Positions 1 to 11,216 of a DNA stretch of 64,000 bases are shown here, piece by piece. Both the position numbers and the translations under genes were made by a program. The notes under the pieces were generated by a model, which worked only from the letters and a program-made list of their open reading frames with translations, ran no database searches and was not told the DNA's origin. Position 1 is the stretch's first letter. The number at the start of each line of letters is the position of its first letter. The stretch is taken from NCBI GenBank assembly GCA_000711775.1, contig ARYC01001376.1, positions 1 through 64,000 on the forward strand. Reading direction: 5' to 3'. Origin of the DNA: Oxytricha trifallax. Lineage: Eukaryota > Ciliophora > Spirotrichea > Sporadotrichida > Oxytrichidae.

Positions 1-170
1 CGCTTCAGCGCGATCAGAATATAGAGCTCCTCCAAGAAATCAAGCAGCTAACCATAAACCCCTCTCAAATCTGCTTCTGCTCTCACTCCATTGGTCCAGA
101 ACCTGGCTAGTCTCAGACTATAATCAACTCAACGCAAGGGCAGCGAGGTATTGAGCGCGAATGGCAATGA

Positions 171-963
171 AAATATGGCATGCATCACTCCCCGACGCTT
201 GCAGCTGTCCAGCAGGCCTCAAAGCAGCAGCCAAATCACAAACAATCGACAGGAAAGTAAGCGAATTCTTTGGATATTGACACTTCTATAGATGATTCTA
301 AGTTCCCTAAGTCCATTAAGGGCAGTAATCAAGCAACTCAAGCTGTAGTCGATGCAATTGAGGCCTTACCATCATTCACTTATACTCCCATCGCAGTCTC
401 GAAGCAGCAAGTCAATCAGCGGTTGGGGTCTTACGGGGTCTTGGCTCAAAATCTCTCAATCATCAAGGAATCCACTAAGAGATAGCAATTTTCGATGAGC
501 TTTGTGGCAGCTATCACCAAGGACCAGCTGATCTCTAGCCAAATCATTGAGGGGGCCTTCGATGCCGTGCTGTTCGAGAACTTCCTCTATCACACCCTGC
601 GCCAGCTGCGCACAGACAAGGATCTCGCCCAGAAGAAGATCGTGCTGCTCATGGACAACGCGGTCATTCACAAGTATTCAGAGGTGCTGGAGACTGCTAG
701 GAAGTTCAAGGTCACTGTCCTTTTCAACGCTGAATACTCACCCTGGCTAACCCAATCGAGCAGTTGTTCTCCTACATCAAGAGGCACCTCCGATAAGAGC
801 AAGCTGACAGCAAGTAAGCATACTATACCTAACTTTTCATAGGATCCACCTGGTGAAGCGGCTCTCGCAGATTCTGAAGGCCATGACCAAGACAGACGTC
901 AACAAGCTCTGGGCTTTCAGCGTGAAGCAGTGGTGCAGCACCATCAAGCATGGATTTGTGTGA
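171..963 (+). pseudogene. Tc1/IS630-type DDE transposase, 3' part
   Basis: Reads as the catalytic half of a cut-and-paste transposase. With TAA/TAG as Gln the frame runs from a TGA at 168 through the second catalytic Asp (LLMDNAVIH, about 646-672) to YSPWL near 750. There one base is missing and the frame jumps to NPIEQLFSYIKRH. The catalytic Glu of NPIEQ lies 34 residues after the Asp, i.e. DD34E. After a 29-bp intron (814-842) the frame continues through VKRLSQILKAMTKTD and ends at TGA 961. The first catalytic Asp is not identified, and the N-terminus is cut by the window edge or decayed. G+C content is far above the flanks, as in element A at 6-10 kb. The single-base loss makes it a pseudogene, unless it is an assembly error. 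Family call is firm from the motif pair; exact start unknown. Confidence 0.75.
814..842 (+). other. 29-bp spliceosomal intron
   Basis: The intron starts GTAAGCATA and ends TTTTCATAG, with a CTAAC branch-like motif inside. Removing it joins ...DS(K) to IHLVKRLSQ in one frame down to a TGA. Without removal the frame shifts. The size matches ciliate micro-introns such as those of Paramecium. Prediction by eye only. Confidence 0.6.
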
Positions 964-1764
964 AGTTGAGCTGGAAGATGATGAGTTAGGGTGTAAGAGC
1001 TATTGAAGTCAACAATACATACTGAAACAGCAGTTCAAATCGTTTAATTGCTTGATTAAAAGCCCCTTATTACAAATCACACTTTTAAGTTTTAATTTTA
1101 ACTAATCAAACCAAAAATCCAAAAACCTCTCTCATTTTCGCTCATTCAAATCGTCATTTTGGCTCCTCCTCCACTAAAGCTGACCGAATTTGGTGCTCAA
1201 ACAGTCGAGCAGGACTTGAAAGTTGCTGAGCTGGGGGTTTTAAAACATGGAGAATACGATCGGGTCTCAAATTTGACCTTACACTCATCAATCAACGAGT
1301 TATTGACCATTTATTGTGATTCCACTCTCAATCATGAGAATTTAGGCATAGATGTCTATGATTTCCAATCATTTTAAAAGTTGGACAGTAAAAATGACTA
1401 TTGGGAACTAAACTAGTAAATCAGATGAAAGATTCGAAGATCCTGCTTTAAAATCAGTAATTCTTGTTGAAAATCGTTAAAATCTACAACAATCAGCTAT
1501 AAGTGTTCGAATACAAACAAAAAGTAAAGTTGGTTAAAATTAATATAATAATTTAGATTTTTGATTAATTTCTACAATTTCCTATTTTTATCTATTTTAG
1601 CAATAGTAACTCATACCATAGTTTACTAATGTTCTTCCATGATAAATCGCCATCATTGTATCCCATTATAATATTTTTTGTTAGGAAGAGTTTCCTCTTC
1701 TTCTAGATTGCTTTCCCATTTTTGTATCATCTCTGGGACCTTTTTCTTTATTGCAAATTGCCCT
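964..1764. other. A+T-rich spacer with a weak open frame
   Basis: Mostly low-complexity A+T. A plus-strand frame at 1159-1428 encodes about 89 residues (contains PPPLKLTEFGAQ, reading TAR as Gln) and ends at TGA, but it has no ATG start and no family resemblance I recognise. It could be a 3' remnant of the transposon at the left edge. No other gene, RNA or repeat seen here. Confidence 0.3.
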
Positions 1765-2176
1765 TAGTAGGAATATATTTGAAATTGGGAAATCAATTTA
1801 AATCAAATTAATTATAAATCAAAATCTTGGCAGTTAAAGTTGACCAATTTAAACGATTTTGGGTCATATGATAGGAAATTTAAAATTAGCTGGACTATAC
1901 TATTGGCTGTACTATTTTATCGCATCCCTGGAGCGAGATAACTCGACTTTAATTAAACTCATCTAAATTAATAAAATTATACCCTCACATAAACTTAAAT
2001 TATCTCGCTCCAAGGATGCGATAAAATCGTACCGCAAATAATAAAGTCCAGCTAATTTTAAATTCCCTATCATATGACCCAAAATCGTTTAAATTGGCCA
2101 ACTTTAACTGCCAAGATTTTGATTTATAATTAATTTGATTTAAATTAATTTCCCAATTTCAAATATATTCCTACAA
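1765..2176. mobile_element. MITE family A, copy 1 (palindromic, TA-flanked family)
   Basis: A near-perfect palindrome about 412 bp long. The arms begin GTAGGAATATATTTGAAATT and meet around 1955-1990. Each arm holds the family core GGAGCGAGATAACTCGAC and the block AAATTAGCTGGACT. No coding capacity. The same sequence recurs at 10804, 53735 and 60419, and as a remnant near 55.5 kb. The left end here is slightly altered relative to the family (TTAGTAGG for TTGTAGG), so the TA duplication is not clean for this copy. Non-autonomous element probably moved by a Tc1/mariner-type transposase. Confidence 0.85.
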
Positions 2177-2218
2177 TTATGTCCATTCTTATCTTTTAGA
2201 GGTTCTTCTGATCCAACT

Positions 2219-3418
2219 CTTAAATAATTAGTAAAGATAAGAAAAATTAGGAAGTTGTAAAATTCTTAAAATATAAAAGACTTTATTGATGATTATATTA
2301 TATTAGGTTTAGTAAATTAAAAATATCAAAAATATAATTATTTATTAGGCGTAGGCTACCGAGTAAAAAATAGCGATTCATCGGTAGCCTACGCTTTAAA
2401 TTCAAGATTCAAAAATTAATTTCGATCAATCAAATTAGTTGATTTATAGTAAGTTAACTAAATCATTTTAATTTGTTTTTTACAATAATCCATTAAATTT
2501 TGGAAAATTTTTGCATATCATCTTAATTAAAACTTACTAAAAATTTATTTTATATCACTAACTTAAAAAATTACAAAAATATTAATGCATTCATAATTCA
2601 TTTTATAATTTAATCGTTCATTAATGAACAACTATTATGAACATAAAACTATGATAGAAAAATTTTATAAAATTGTGATCTTTCAATTTCCAGTTTGTAA
2701 TATTCAAGATTAAAACAAGTTAATTTAAATTTTGTTAATTTAATTTACGAACTTTCAATTAGAAAATTTCTGATGTCAAAAATATGTTTTAGTTCATTAA
2801 TTTAATTTACATATTTATAGTGAAAATTCATACAAAATAATAAGAATTAGGATTCAAAAGTTTTAAATCAGAAAAATTTAAAATGAACTTTAAATTACAA
2901 AATTATGAATAAAGAAGAAAATGATTTAAAAAATATCTGAAATATTTGAAATTAAAATAATGACTTTAATCAAATTGAGCATAACATCATAAATATGAGT
3001 AATTAATCTCTCACAAGAATAATAAAATATGACTGAATAAAAATGAAAATGACTTCAAAAAATAATAAAAAATAAGAAAAATATTTTTAAATACTTGTAT
3101 TCACATTAGAAGTATCAGAATTATTAAAAAAAATAGATGTGTGTTTTATCAATAACAATAAAATATATTCAATTCAAATTTTTAGTAATAAAATCAACTA
3201 ATTTGATTGATCGAAATTAATTTTTGAATCTTGAATTTAAAGCGTAGGCTACCGATGAATCGCTATTTTTTACTCGGTAGCCTACGCCTAATAAATAATT
3301 ATATTTTTGATATTTTTAATTTACTAAACCTAATATAATATAATCATCAATAAAGTCTTTTATATTTTAAGAATTTTACAACTTCCTAATTTTTCTTATC
3401 TTTACTAATTATTTAGAG
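2219..3418. mobile_element. TIR element C1 with a hairpin inside each terminal repeat
   Basis: Two inverted repeats of about 227 bp (2219-2445 and 3192-3418) enclose about 750 bp of A+T-rich sequence without a recognisable gene. Within each repeat, about 130 bp from the outer end, sits a G+C-rich hairpin: GCGTAGGCTACCGA at 2349-2362 pairs with TCGGTAGCCTACGC at 2381-2394 over an 18-base loop. The mirror copy is at 3242-3287. A clear target duplication is not visible. Same architecture, but no sequence similarity, as C2 (12.3 kb) and C3 (46.3 kb). Confidence 0.8.
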
Positions 3419-4204
3419 AGAATTTGTTTCTTTGAGTTTTGTGAGATTTCTTATTAACTTGTTGGTTATGTCTCTTGATGTCTTAAACGCAATTCTCTTG
3501 AGCTGCTACTCCATTTTGTTTTAAATTAGCAGCGATCTAATTTTCGCCATCATTATTGTGTAAAAAAATGATGAATTATTAGACTTTGTTAATCTATGGT
3601 AAAATTCTGTATTTTTCTTTTGGTCATTCCAATTGTTATTTAGAAGTAGCTAAGTGCTCTAGCAAATGTTTAATCCAAGGTACTTAAATTCTCTTACTTT
3701 ATGGATCCCTACTAATTGAAATACATTTTCAAAATTTTAAGTATCACTAAAGATTACTGTCTGTTTTTAGTTAAGTTTCAAATTGTGTGATTTTTCTAAT
3801 TTATAGAAGCATTCTAGCACAGTTTTGAATTATAACTGATCTTTAATGTTTATCAGTAAATAGTCTACAAACGCTACTTATTTGCCCTATTTTATCAAGA
3901 AAAGTAGATATGGTTAAAAGTACAGAGCATCTTATAAAACTCCATAGATCAATTAAGAAGCAAGGATTGGAGTTAAGATTAACTAGATTAAAATTAATAA
4001 TAATTGGCTTATATTAATGAGACACGCCAACAAGCGACATCATAAATATATTTTCTGACAAATGTATAATAATTTGTAAAAGTGATATCATTTTGCAAAC
4101 AATTTTCTATGGTGTCGTGGTTTTCTCACTTCTCATGTTTTTTAATGTATTCCTATGATTCAAATGATTGCATTCAAGAGAAGCATACTTGCGATTTTCT
4201 ATGT
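3419..4204. other. A+T-rich spacer
   Basis: No gene or RNA recognised. Near the right edge, 4148-4190 resembles 5598-5635 (both contain GCATACTTGCG). A diverged direct repeat of about 40 bp thus brackets the fold-back element that follows. Confidence 0.4.
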
Positions 4205-5594
4205 GTTCCGACCGAGACCCGTACACCTCTTCTAAAAAATACCCCCTTCACACCCGTACCCCCCTCCCATGAAATCCCCCATTTCATATGAAATTTTTTA
4301 TCCGCGCAGTCTAAATCGATTTCCTTCATGACATCTCGTCATCATATATAGATAATTTTTTATATGAAATATCATAAATTTTTGAAAATTTATTCTTTGC
4401 TTATTAACCCATAATAGCATATTAATTTCATTTTTTTTTATTTTTCAACGCTCGCCATTATTTTCTGAGTACATACTCTCATAGGAAATTATTTATTTTA
4501 TGAGTAACACATTAACAATCATAATTATATATTAAAATGATAATTATTTATAAAGTACTAGATATAATTCTTAACAACTTTGGGTAATGGACCCTACGAT
4601 GGGCCGCTAATGTTTTTTCTATATTTTTTTAAATGTTCTAAAAATCATTAAAACATCAAAGTAACATGTCATAAGTCATTCAAAAGCTCCCTTACGACTT
4701 TTTAAAAGCAGTCTATATCAACAAAAATTATAATATCAATAAAATCATAAAATACATAGAATTTTGAATTAATATTACTAATTTTATTTAGTATGTTATG
4801 ATTATTATAATTATTTTTTCACAAGTTTATATTCTAATATCATGAATAGTTGTTATAATTGCTTCAAAACATTAATATTCAGCTTACTGATCTATAAGAT
4901 TACATATAATATTAATGTTTTGAAGCAATTATAACAACTATTCATGATATTAGAATATAAACTTGTGAAAAAATAATTATAATAATCATAACATACTAAA
5001 TAAAATTAGTAATATTAATTCAAAATTCTATGTATTTTATGATTTTATTGATATTCTTATTTTTGTTGTTATAGACTGCTTTTAAAAATCGTAAGGGAGC
5101 TTTTGAATGACTTATGACATGTTACTTTGATGTTTTAATAATTTTTAGAACATTTAAAAAAATATAGAATAAACATTCAGCGGCCCATCGTAGGGGTCAA
5201 TTACCCAAAGTTGTTAAAAATTATATCTAGTACTTTATAAATAATTATCATTTTAATATATAATTATGATTATTAATGTGTTACTCATAAAATAAATAAT
5301 TTCCTATGAGAGTATGTACTCAGAAAATAATGGCGAGCGTTGAAAAATTAAAAAAAATGAAATTAATATGCTATTATGGGTTAATAAGCAAAGAATAAAT
5401 TTTCAAAAATTTATGATATTTCATATAAAAAATTATCTATATATGATGACGAGATGTCATGAAGGAAATCGATTTAGACTGCGCGGATAAAAAATTTCAT
5501 ATGAAATGGGGGATTTTATGGGAGGGGGGTACGGGTGTGAAGGGGGTATTTTTTAGAAGAGGGTTACGGGGGGGGTACGGGTCTCGGTCGGAAC
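4205..5594. mobile_element. Fold-back element family B, copy 1
   Basis: A 1.39-kb palindrome. Termini read GTTCCGACCGAGACCC and its complement, followed by C-runs (G-runs on the other arm). Each arm is close to 670 bp and the two meet around a short spacer near 4880-4915. A shared internal block contains TCTAAATCGAT and GACATCTCG, also found in copy 2 at 15.5 kb. No ORF of note. The flanks TTCTATGT and ATCTATGA suggest a 6-8 bp target duplication, which would fit a hAT- or Mutator-like mechanism rather than Tc1. Confidence 0.8.
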
Positions 5595-6021
5595 ATCTAT
5601 GATTTAAATAATGGCAAGCAAGAAAAGCATACTTGCGGGCTCAACCAATAATTATAATTATGCTGAAATCAATTTTACACACCCTGATTGTATTATTTTA
5701 TATGGACAATTATTTGAGCCAATAGTTTTAATAATTAGCCCAAGCATTATAATTATACTCTAATAATATCTAATTCTTAATTTAATTGCTCTTAACCCCA
5801 ATTCTCATGTCTTAATTGATCTATGGGGTTTAAGTAGATATTAATTTATACTTCCTATAGTTACTCATTTTTGAGTTATAATTTCATCCCTTCATATTTT
5901 TTCTTATTGTTCTTGTATAGCTCGATCAATACTTCCATTGTTCGTCATTTTCATTCTTATAGTACAAATCAATCAAATTTGGAGTAAATAAATAATAAGA
6001 AATAAATTGATATTTTATTAA
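5595..6021. other. A+T-rich spacer upstream of element A
   Basis: Begins with the diverged direct repeat shared with 4148-4190, then plain A+T-rich sequence that should contain the promoter of the transposase gene. I searched for an inverted repeat matching the far side of element A (beyond 9.9 kb) and did not find one. Confidence 0.35.
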
Positions 6022-7275
6022 ATGCTTTCACTGAAAAATTAAATTTAATCAGACTGTGGGGTTAGGGGTAAGAAGCGCAAAAGATAAACAGGCGAACCCG
6101 ACTTATTGGCTTAGGATTTCGCGCAGAAGAGGAGGCAGCTAGACAAAGTGGATTTCATAGAGTATCTTGAGGGCAAGCGGAAGTTAGCTATCAAGAAGCA
6201 TCGTCCCCAGCAGAAGCGATTCAACAGTAAGCATTTGACAATGAGGGACACTACCGAACCGCTCTAACAGCTGATCGTCATATTGCGGCACTCGACTCTG
6301 ACTACCCCATTGCAAATATGGCATAGTTACAAAGATATTGCCTTGCGTCTGGGGATAAGAGTCTCCACGATTTCGATGATTCTTCGGAGATGGCGCTTGA
6401 GCAACTTCAGAGTTATCCGTAAACGCTCCAACTGCGCTCGCAACCGCAAACAGATACTCGATAAATGGTAGATTGGGCAGGTGTGCTCCGTGGAATCCTT
6501 GCAGACAATGGCTGGCCTCTCACTCTCAAGGAGAGCGGAACTGATAAAGGTCAAGTATGGGGTACCCTCATTCACCGCGTCAACGTTGGCGAGGATCTAT
6601 AAGAGAAATGGGATACGCTTCGCGAAACCCCAGTATCAATATAGTGCGAAAGCGAGAGGCCTTGATGAGTTCAGGGCGATTCAGGAAGAAAAGGCCCGTG
6701 AGCTGGGCAATCTCATACAGAGTGGGGAGCACGTGATCTATATCGATGAGACAACAGTCCATCGCTGGCAAACCACCAACCGGGTATGGTGCAAGAGAGG
6801 AGTCGCCATTACAATCCGTAGCACCAGGGGGCGGTCCTTTACTATTGTGGGGGCAATCAGCAGTCGCATCGGCATGATCGCCTATAGTATTTTCACGAGT
6901 GGGCTTAATGGCGAATGCTTCAGTGGTTTCCTTGAGGATCTCAAGTCCCGCTTACGCGATACGGCTTACTGCGTGATGGATAACCTGTCATCGCATCACA
7001 GCAAAATAGCCCGAGAGGAATTCAGCGCTAAGCTCATTCCTTTTTTCCTGCCTCCTTATAGCTGCGCTATGAACTCTATTGAGCGGCTCTGGGCCGTCAT
7101 CAAAAGGGAGTGGAGAAAGCGAGTCATTCATTTCAGCCAGCGTCAGCCTTCCGATGACATGGTGGTGCAGATGTTGTCAGAGATCTTTGATGGTCTTGAC
7201 CAGTAGTCGGTGCGCAATATCTGCTCCTCAAACTTCACAGCGCTGATAAGTGCCTTACAGGGCCGCGTCGTGTGA
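6022..7275 (+). CDS. Tc1/IS630-type DDE transposase of element A
   Basis: Cut-and-paste transposase of 417 residues, intact if TAA/TAG encode Gln; it ends at TGA. A basic N-terminus (KKRKRQ) leads to a predicted helix-turn-helix region (YKDIALRLGIRVSTISMILR, about residues 105-124). The catalytic core follows: HVIYIDETTVHRW (first Asp), YCVMDNLSSHHSK (second Asp) and MNSIERLWAVIKREW (Glu), with 33 residues between second Asp and Glu. ATG at 6022 is the most upstream start and follows A+T-rich DNA. G+C content and codon choice contrast sharply with the flanks. The 3' end overlaps the convergent gene at 7143-7982 by 133 bp. All seven Trp codons are TGG. Function firm by motif; activity is inferred from the intact frame only. 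Confidence 0.88.
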
Positions 7276-7982
7276 TCAATATTGCATTTTTCATGGAGTG
7301 CCATACTGAGAAGAGTGAATGGCTTTACTTGCACTTTGTTACCCTGATAGGAATTCGATTAAGGAAGCAAATGGTACTTACGCTGGGGGCTTTTCTGGAC
7401 GCCACTCTCAGACTGATCTAGAGCGGCTAGGTGATTCTCTACCACATCTCGCTAGGCGGTAAGCTTCTGCTTCTTGGCTGCTGACTTCCCTTATCTTACC
7501 AGAGCCATGTTTGTTCGGCAATGCGTCTTCTTAGAATGGGGCAAGTTCTTAAGGAATCCTGCTGGCAGCTTTACCACCCTCAGGTTCTTGATTGTATTGG
7601 CTTTGGGCGGCGGCAGGTAGCTCTTATCAAATATCTCATCGCGTGGGCTGTACGTAGATAATATGCTCAACAGCCTAGCCCTATCCGGCTATCTGCTCTC
7701 GTCGATGCCTAGCGGCTTCTTCAATTTCTCAAAGGCGTCCGCAACTTTCTCGAGGAGTACCTGCTTGGGAGGCGGCCTCACGCAGGGCAATAGTCGAATA
7801 TCTTTGTATAGAGGACACCATAGCTATCCGCTGATGACCTGGGTTAAATAGTCTTGGGTCACCATCGATGATTTGATTTTTGGTAGGAAGTACCCATTCC
7901 TGAGGGTCGATTCATAAAGTTCCTGCTTTGAGTTAATGTAGCGTGAGAGCTACTCGAGGGAAACCTTGCTTGGATCGTTCAT
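7143..7982 (-). CDS. GYFLP-family protein of element A (unknown function)
   Basis: 279 residues, intact with TAR as Gln, ATG at 7982, TGA at 7143. I do not recognise the family. Its main interest is a homologue in element B (26626-27386). Both share the N-terminal motif GYFLP (residues 30-34 here), an EKV...PDR...L.T pattern mid-protein and a basic AKK.K segment. In both elements the gene faces the transposase gene tail to tail; here the two coding regions overlap by 133 bp on opposite strands. No signal peptide, membrane span or zinc ligand set is evident. A DNA-binding or transposition-accessory role is plausible from context but is not shown by the sequence. Confidence 0.78.
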
Positions 7983-8417
7983 CGCAAGTGAGATTTTAAA
8001 ATTACTACAATAGTATTTGATTGATTTCGATGTAATTCGTTAACGTCCAAGCGATTATTAGCCAAAGCTAGTGATTCGAATAGCCCTTCCAATCATCCAG
8101 CTACCGTTAATTTTTGCGCTGACCTCTACTCACTGGATCGTGTGATATTTTTCCATTCTTTCAAGCAGCTTCCTCAAGTCCTACTATTCACGCCTGGACT
8201 TATTCGAAGGGGTATAGCTGAATGTTTAGATTTTTGTGGAGCGGCCATTAGATTTCACTTTATCTCCGAGGGTGCTAACGCGAATGCGCTCAGACTACTT
8301 TGGATTAAATCTAGAAACCAGGAGGATTGTACTGTTAGTAATTGCGCTGAGTTTTAATGGGTAGGGACCGAGTTATCGTAAAATGTTCTTAGAAGGAATT
8401 AAGTATTAGGTATAGAC

Positions 8418-9905
8418 TCAAAGTAGCTCACCGGCGCTTTCTTGCAGCTACTGCACACGATGCTTCTTTCTCAACGTCAACCGCTTGGTCTTGGCTTTCT
8501 TGATACGCTTGGTATTCACAATCTTGCTCTTGGTAGAGGTTTTATCACCAGTCATTAAGCTCTTCAATAATGCCACTTATTTCCATTTCTATTCGGGGGT
8601 GTACGAATCAGGCTTCAGCACCCACAGCTTTACGGCATAGACACTCTTAAAAAAGTCTGAGACATTCCAGTAGGAGGCACATTTTTCGACGCCTGAGTAT
8701 AGGATTGAGGATCGAGCGCTGTCGAAGAGGGCGATGCCCTGCGAACATTTCTTAAGCGGGACAGCATGAGTGAAGGTGACCCCGACGGATTGTTCCCTGC
8801 AGATCATGATGAATATGGTAGAGCTTGATTAGCTGAGCCCGTTAAGCAAATCACTGCAGTAAGGGTTATCCTGAGAGTATTGCCATTCGTAAATCTTCGC
8901 AGGGGAGTAGAGGTTGTTGTTGGAATCTGCGACAATGTCGCTCAGCTGCTTTAGCGAAACGCCGTTGTATTGCTTGAATGTGAGGGCCTCCTTGTGAGTG
9001 ATGTGCATTCTCCTGCGCATGAGCCTGATAACCTACTCACGCGATGTGAAGCAGCGATACCCGACTGCGTAGTTGAAGGCATGAATGACGCAGTCCATGT
9101 AGTGCTGCGGCTTGGCCCCCTCGAACCACATGCTGTTGAATCTTAATTTGTTGGGCTCAAATACTTCGTGTTAGTATCTTTTAGAGTAGTACCATCCCGT
9201 GCCAAAAACAATTTCTGCTAATGGCTGTTCTAGTTAATTGAATTCTGCGGGGGCTTGGCTTGCTCCTGCGCAATTGCCTCTTACCTTTACTATCTGTGGT
9301 TGGTTAACCTAGATCTTGTTAAGCTTGATGTAGTCATGAATGGGCTCAAGGACATCGTCAGAGAGTTTCTAAGCGAGATAGTAGTAATCAGCGAGGACAA
9401 CATTTTCACTATCATGGTACCTTATCTTGAATTGAATAGGCTTACCACGCAGAGGGTCAATCGAGTATTCGTGGTGAATGACTGGGTATTTCTTTTTCAG
9501 CGAGAGAATGGTCGAGCGCGTGAGTCCCTTGACTCGGTCTGGAAGGGCGCTATTACGACGATTATTGGAACCGGTAGTATAATCTTCATCCCTGGAAATA
9601 TCACCATCATTTCTCTGGCCGAGGCGCTTTCCACGATTGCGTTAATGAGGAAGATTTTTGCTGAAACCCTATTTCTCTTAAGCCGGTTTTTTCTGCGAGA
9701 TTTCTTTATCATTAGACTTAATCGAGAGATTATGATCAACGCTTGATGCTGAACTTGAGCTGGAGCTGGAGCTTGAGCTAGAACTAGAACTAGAGCTGCT
9801 GCTAGAATCTGAATCGTCCCGACCGACATGTTCATTACCTGCGCCGCCTTCTGCTGGAATGCTTAGTTTTTCTGAGGCTACGCTGTTGATACTAGAAGAA
9901 CGCAT
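8418..9905 (-). CDS. Poly-Ser protein with possible cysteine-protease-like domain (element A)
   Basis: 495 residues from ATG 9905 to TGA 8418, uninterrupted with TAR as Gln. A serine tract covers about residues 36-53, a linker follows, and then a folded-looking C-terminal half. That half contains MDCVIHAFNYAVG, later VTFTHAVPLKKC and ALFDSARSS. This Cys ... His ... Asp-Ser order is what papain-fold proteases (C48/ULP-like, OTU, Josephin) show around their catalytic residues, so I suggest a protease or deubiquitinase/SUMO-protease fold. No single family matches convincingly by eye. The tail is very basic (KRIKKAKTKRLTLRKKHR), compatible with nucleic-acid binding. If the TGA at 8418 were read through, the frame would stay open to TGA 8130, adding about 96 residues. 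Same strand as the GYFLP gene, 436 bp upstream of it. Confidence 0.75.
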
Positions 9906-10659
9906 TCTCGTTAATACCTGCAGCGATAGCGCCTTGGCTGTTTTTTATTGATGAAGCCCCTTCCTCATGAGAATTGGAATCATTTAATTCAGCTGCTATT
10001 GGAACTTAGTCCTAATCCATCTAATGTAAATCTATCAAGATTATGGGGGGCCTCCCTTAAAATACCTGGCAACATCCAGCAGTTTGAACATTTATATGAT
10101 TGGCCCTGATTGAGCGCACACACAAGCTATTAAGCAACGCTATGCGCTCGCGATATCCCATTGTCCCCAGCAGAAGATTATCATAGGATAAGGGTCCGAA
10201 AGTTGGAGGCCGCTCAATAGTAATATTGCGCAATTCTCGAACCCGACTTGTATCTTTTACATTTCCACTTCCTATATATGGTATTTCACGCCTCTGTAAG
10301 AGTTGCGAGGTTGGATTCTAGCAAATCGAAATTGCTCTAAGTCGCGAAACCATTATGTGAAAAAAAAATTGGCAGAGTGACAGCAGGAGGAGCGTTGTGA
10401 TAAAGTGAGGGGAAAGCCAAGTACCATCCAAGCAACAGCCGCCATAGAGGGGATCCATACATTCCAACGAGCGACCGTTATCTCACCCAACATCACCAAA
10501 CGTGGCCATCCACTATCAGACACCAACAATCGTGCACCATTGAGTTCATTTAAGTATCACATACGGCAACAATCACATGTGTACATAAAAGATATGTCCT
10601 ACCCCCATCTCATCAAGGTAACTCCACTTTGTATTAAGCAGCATATTTAATTTTGATTT
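9906..10659. other. Spacer between element A and the LINE remnant
   Basis: Moderately G+C-rich patches at 9950-10230 and 10400-10640. A plus-strand open frame at 10405-10650 (GTG start, about 81 residues, includes GHPLSDTNNRAPLSS) has no recognisable family. Minus-strand frames just upstream of 9905 stay open and could hold a 5' exon of the poly-Ser gene, but I cannot fix a splice site. No terminal repeat of element A detected. Confidence 0.3.
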
Positions 10660-10803
10660 TGTATTTAATAATTAATATTCACTAATTCCAAATTTGATTG
10701 ATTTTTACTATTAGATATTTTCTACAAGATTACTATTAGTTTGTCTTTTCAGACAGATTCATAAGCCTTCTGTAGATCGACCTAAAGGTAGGCTTCTCTA
10801 CTA

Positions 10804-11216
10804 TTGTAGGAATACATTTGATTTTGGAAAATTATTAATAAATTAATTAATTATAATTAAAATCGTGGCAGTTAACTTTCTGAAAAGACAATATGGTACT
10901 TGTTCTATAGATATTTCAAAATTATCTGTACTTTACTATTGACGGTATCCCTCTATCACATTCCAGAGGCAGATAACTCGACTTTAATTTTTGGTGATTT
11001 GTTTAGTTGAATTTAATGCCAAAATTAAAGTCGAGTTATCTCGCGCTTTAGGAATGCTATAGAGGGATACCGCCAATAGTAAAGTCCAGCTAATTTTGAA
11101 TTATCCATCGAACAAGTACCATATTGTCTAGGTTTTCAGAAAGTTAAATGCCACGAATTTTAAATATAATTAATTAACTTATTCATAATTTTCCCAAATA
11201 AAATGTTTTCCTACAA
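10804..11216. mobile_element. MITE family A, copy 2, inserted in the LINE
   Basis: 413-bp palindrome starting TTGTAGGAATACATTTG and ending with its complement. TA lies directly outside both ends (10802-10803, 11217-11218), the expected TA target duplication. It splits the LINE reverse-transcriptase frame just before motif A, so it inserted after the LINE. Confidence 0.88.

Noticed and set aside
4205-5594. C-runs in family B ends as ciliate telomere repeats
   Set aside because: The runs are irregular and do not contain tandem C4A4 or C4A2 units; no telomeric array is present.
6205-6267. Intron in the element A transposase (GTAAGC...TAACAG)
   Set aside because: The segment is a multiple of three, contains no TGA and encodes plausible residues, so splicing is not needed to keep the frame.
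6327-6771. Minus-strand ORFs inside the element A transposase
   Set aside because: Shadows of the transposase frame, whose HTH and DDE motifs are on the plus strand.
9255-9746. 163-residue plus-strand ORF, the second longest in the standard code
   Set aside because: It lies antisense within the protease-like gene, whose minus-strand frame is open for 495 codons. The plus reading is hydrophobic and motif-free.
9497-9835. 112-residue minus-strand ORF overlapping the Ser tract
   Set aside because: Shifted frame over the serine repeat gives Ala/Gln/Leu runs. The frame with the ATG at 9905 continues through the whole gene.
5595-10700. Terminal inverted repeats delimiting element A, and likewise element B (24.4-29.1 kb)
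   Set aside because: Compared both flanks by eye and found no matching inverted ends. Boundaries are left undefined rather than guessed.
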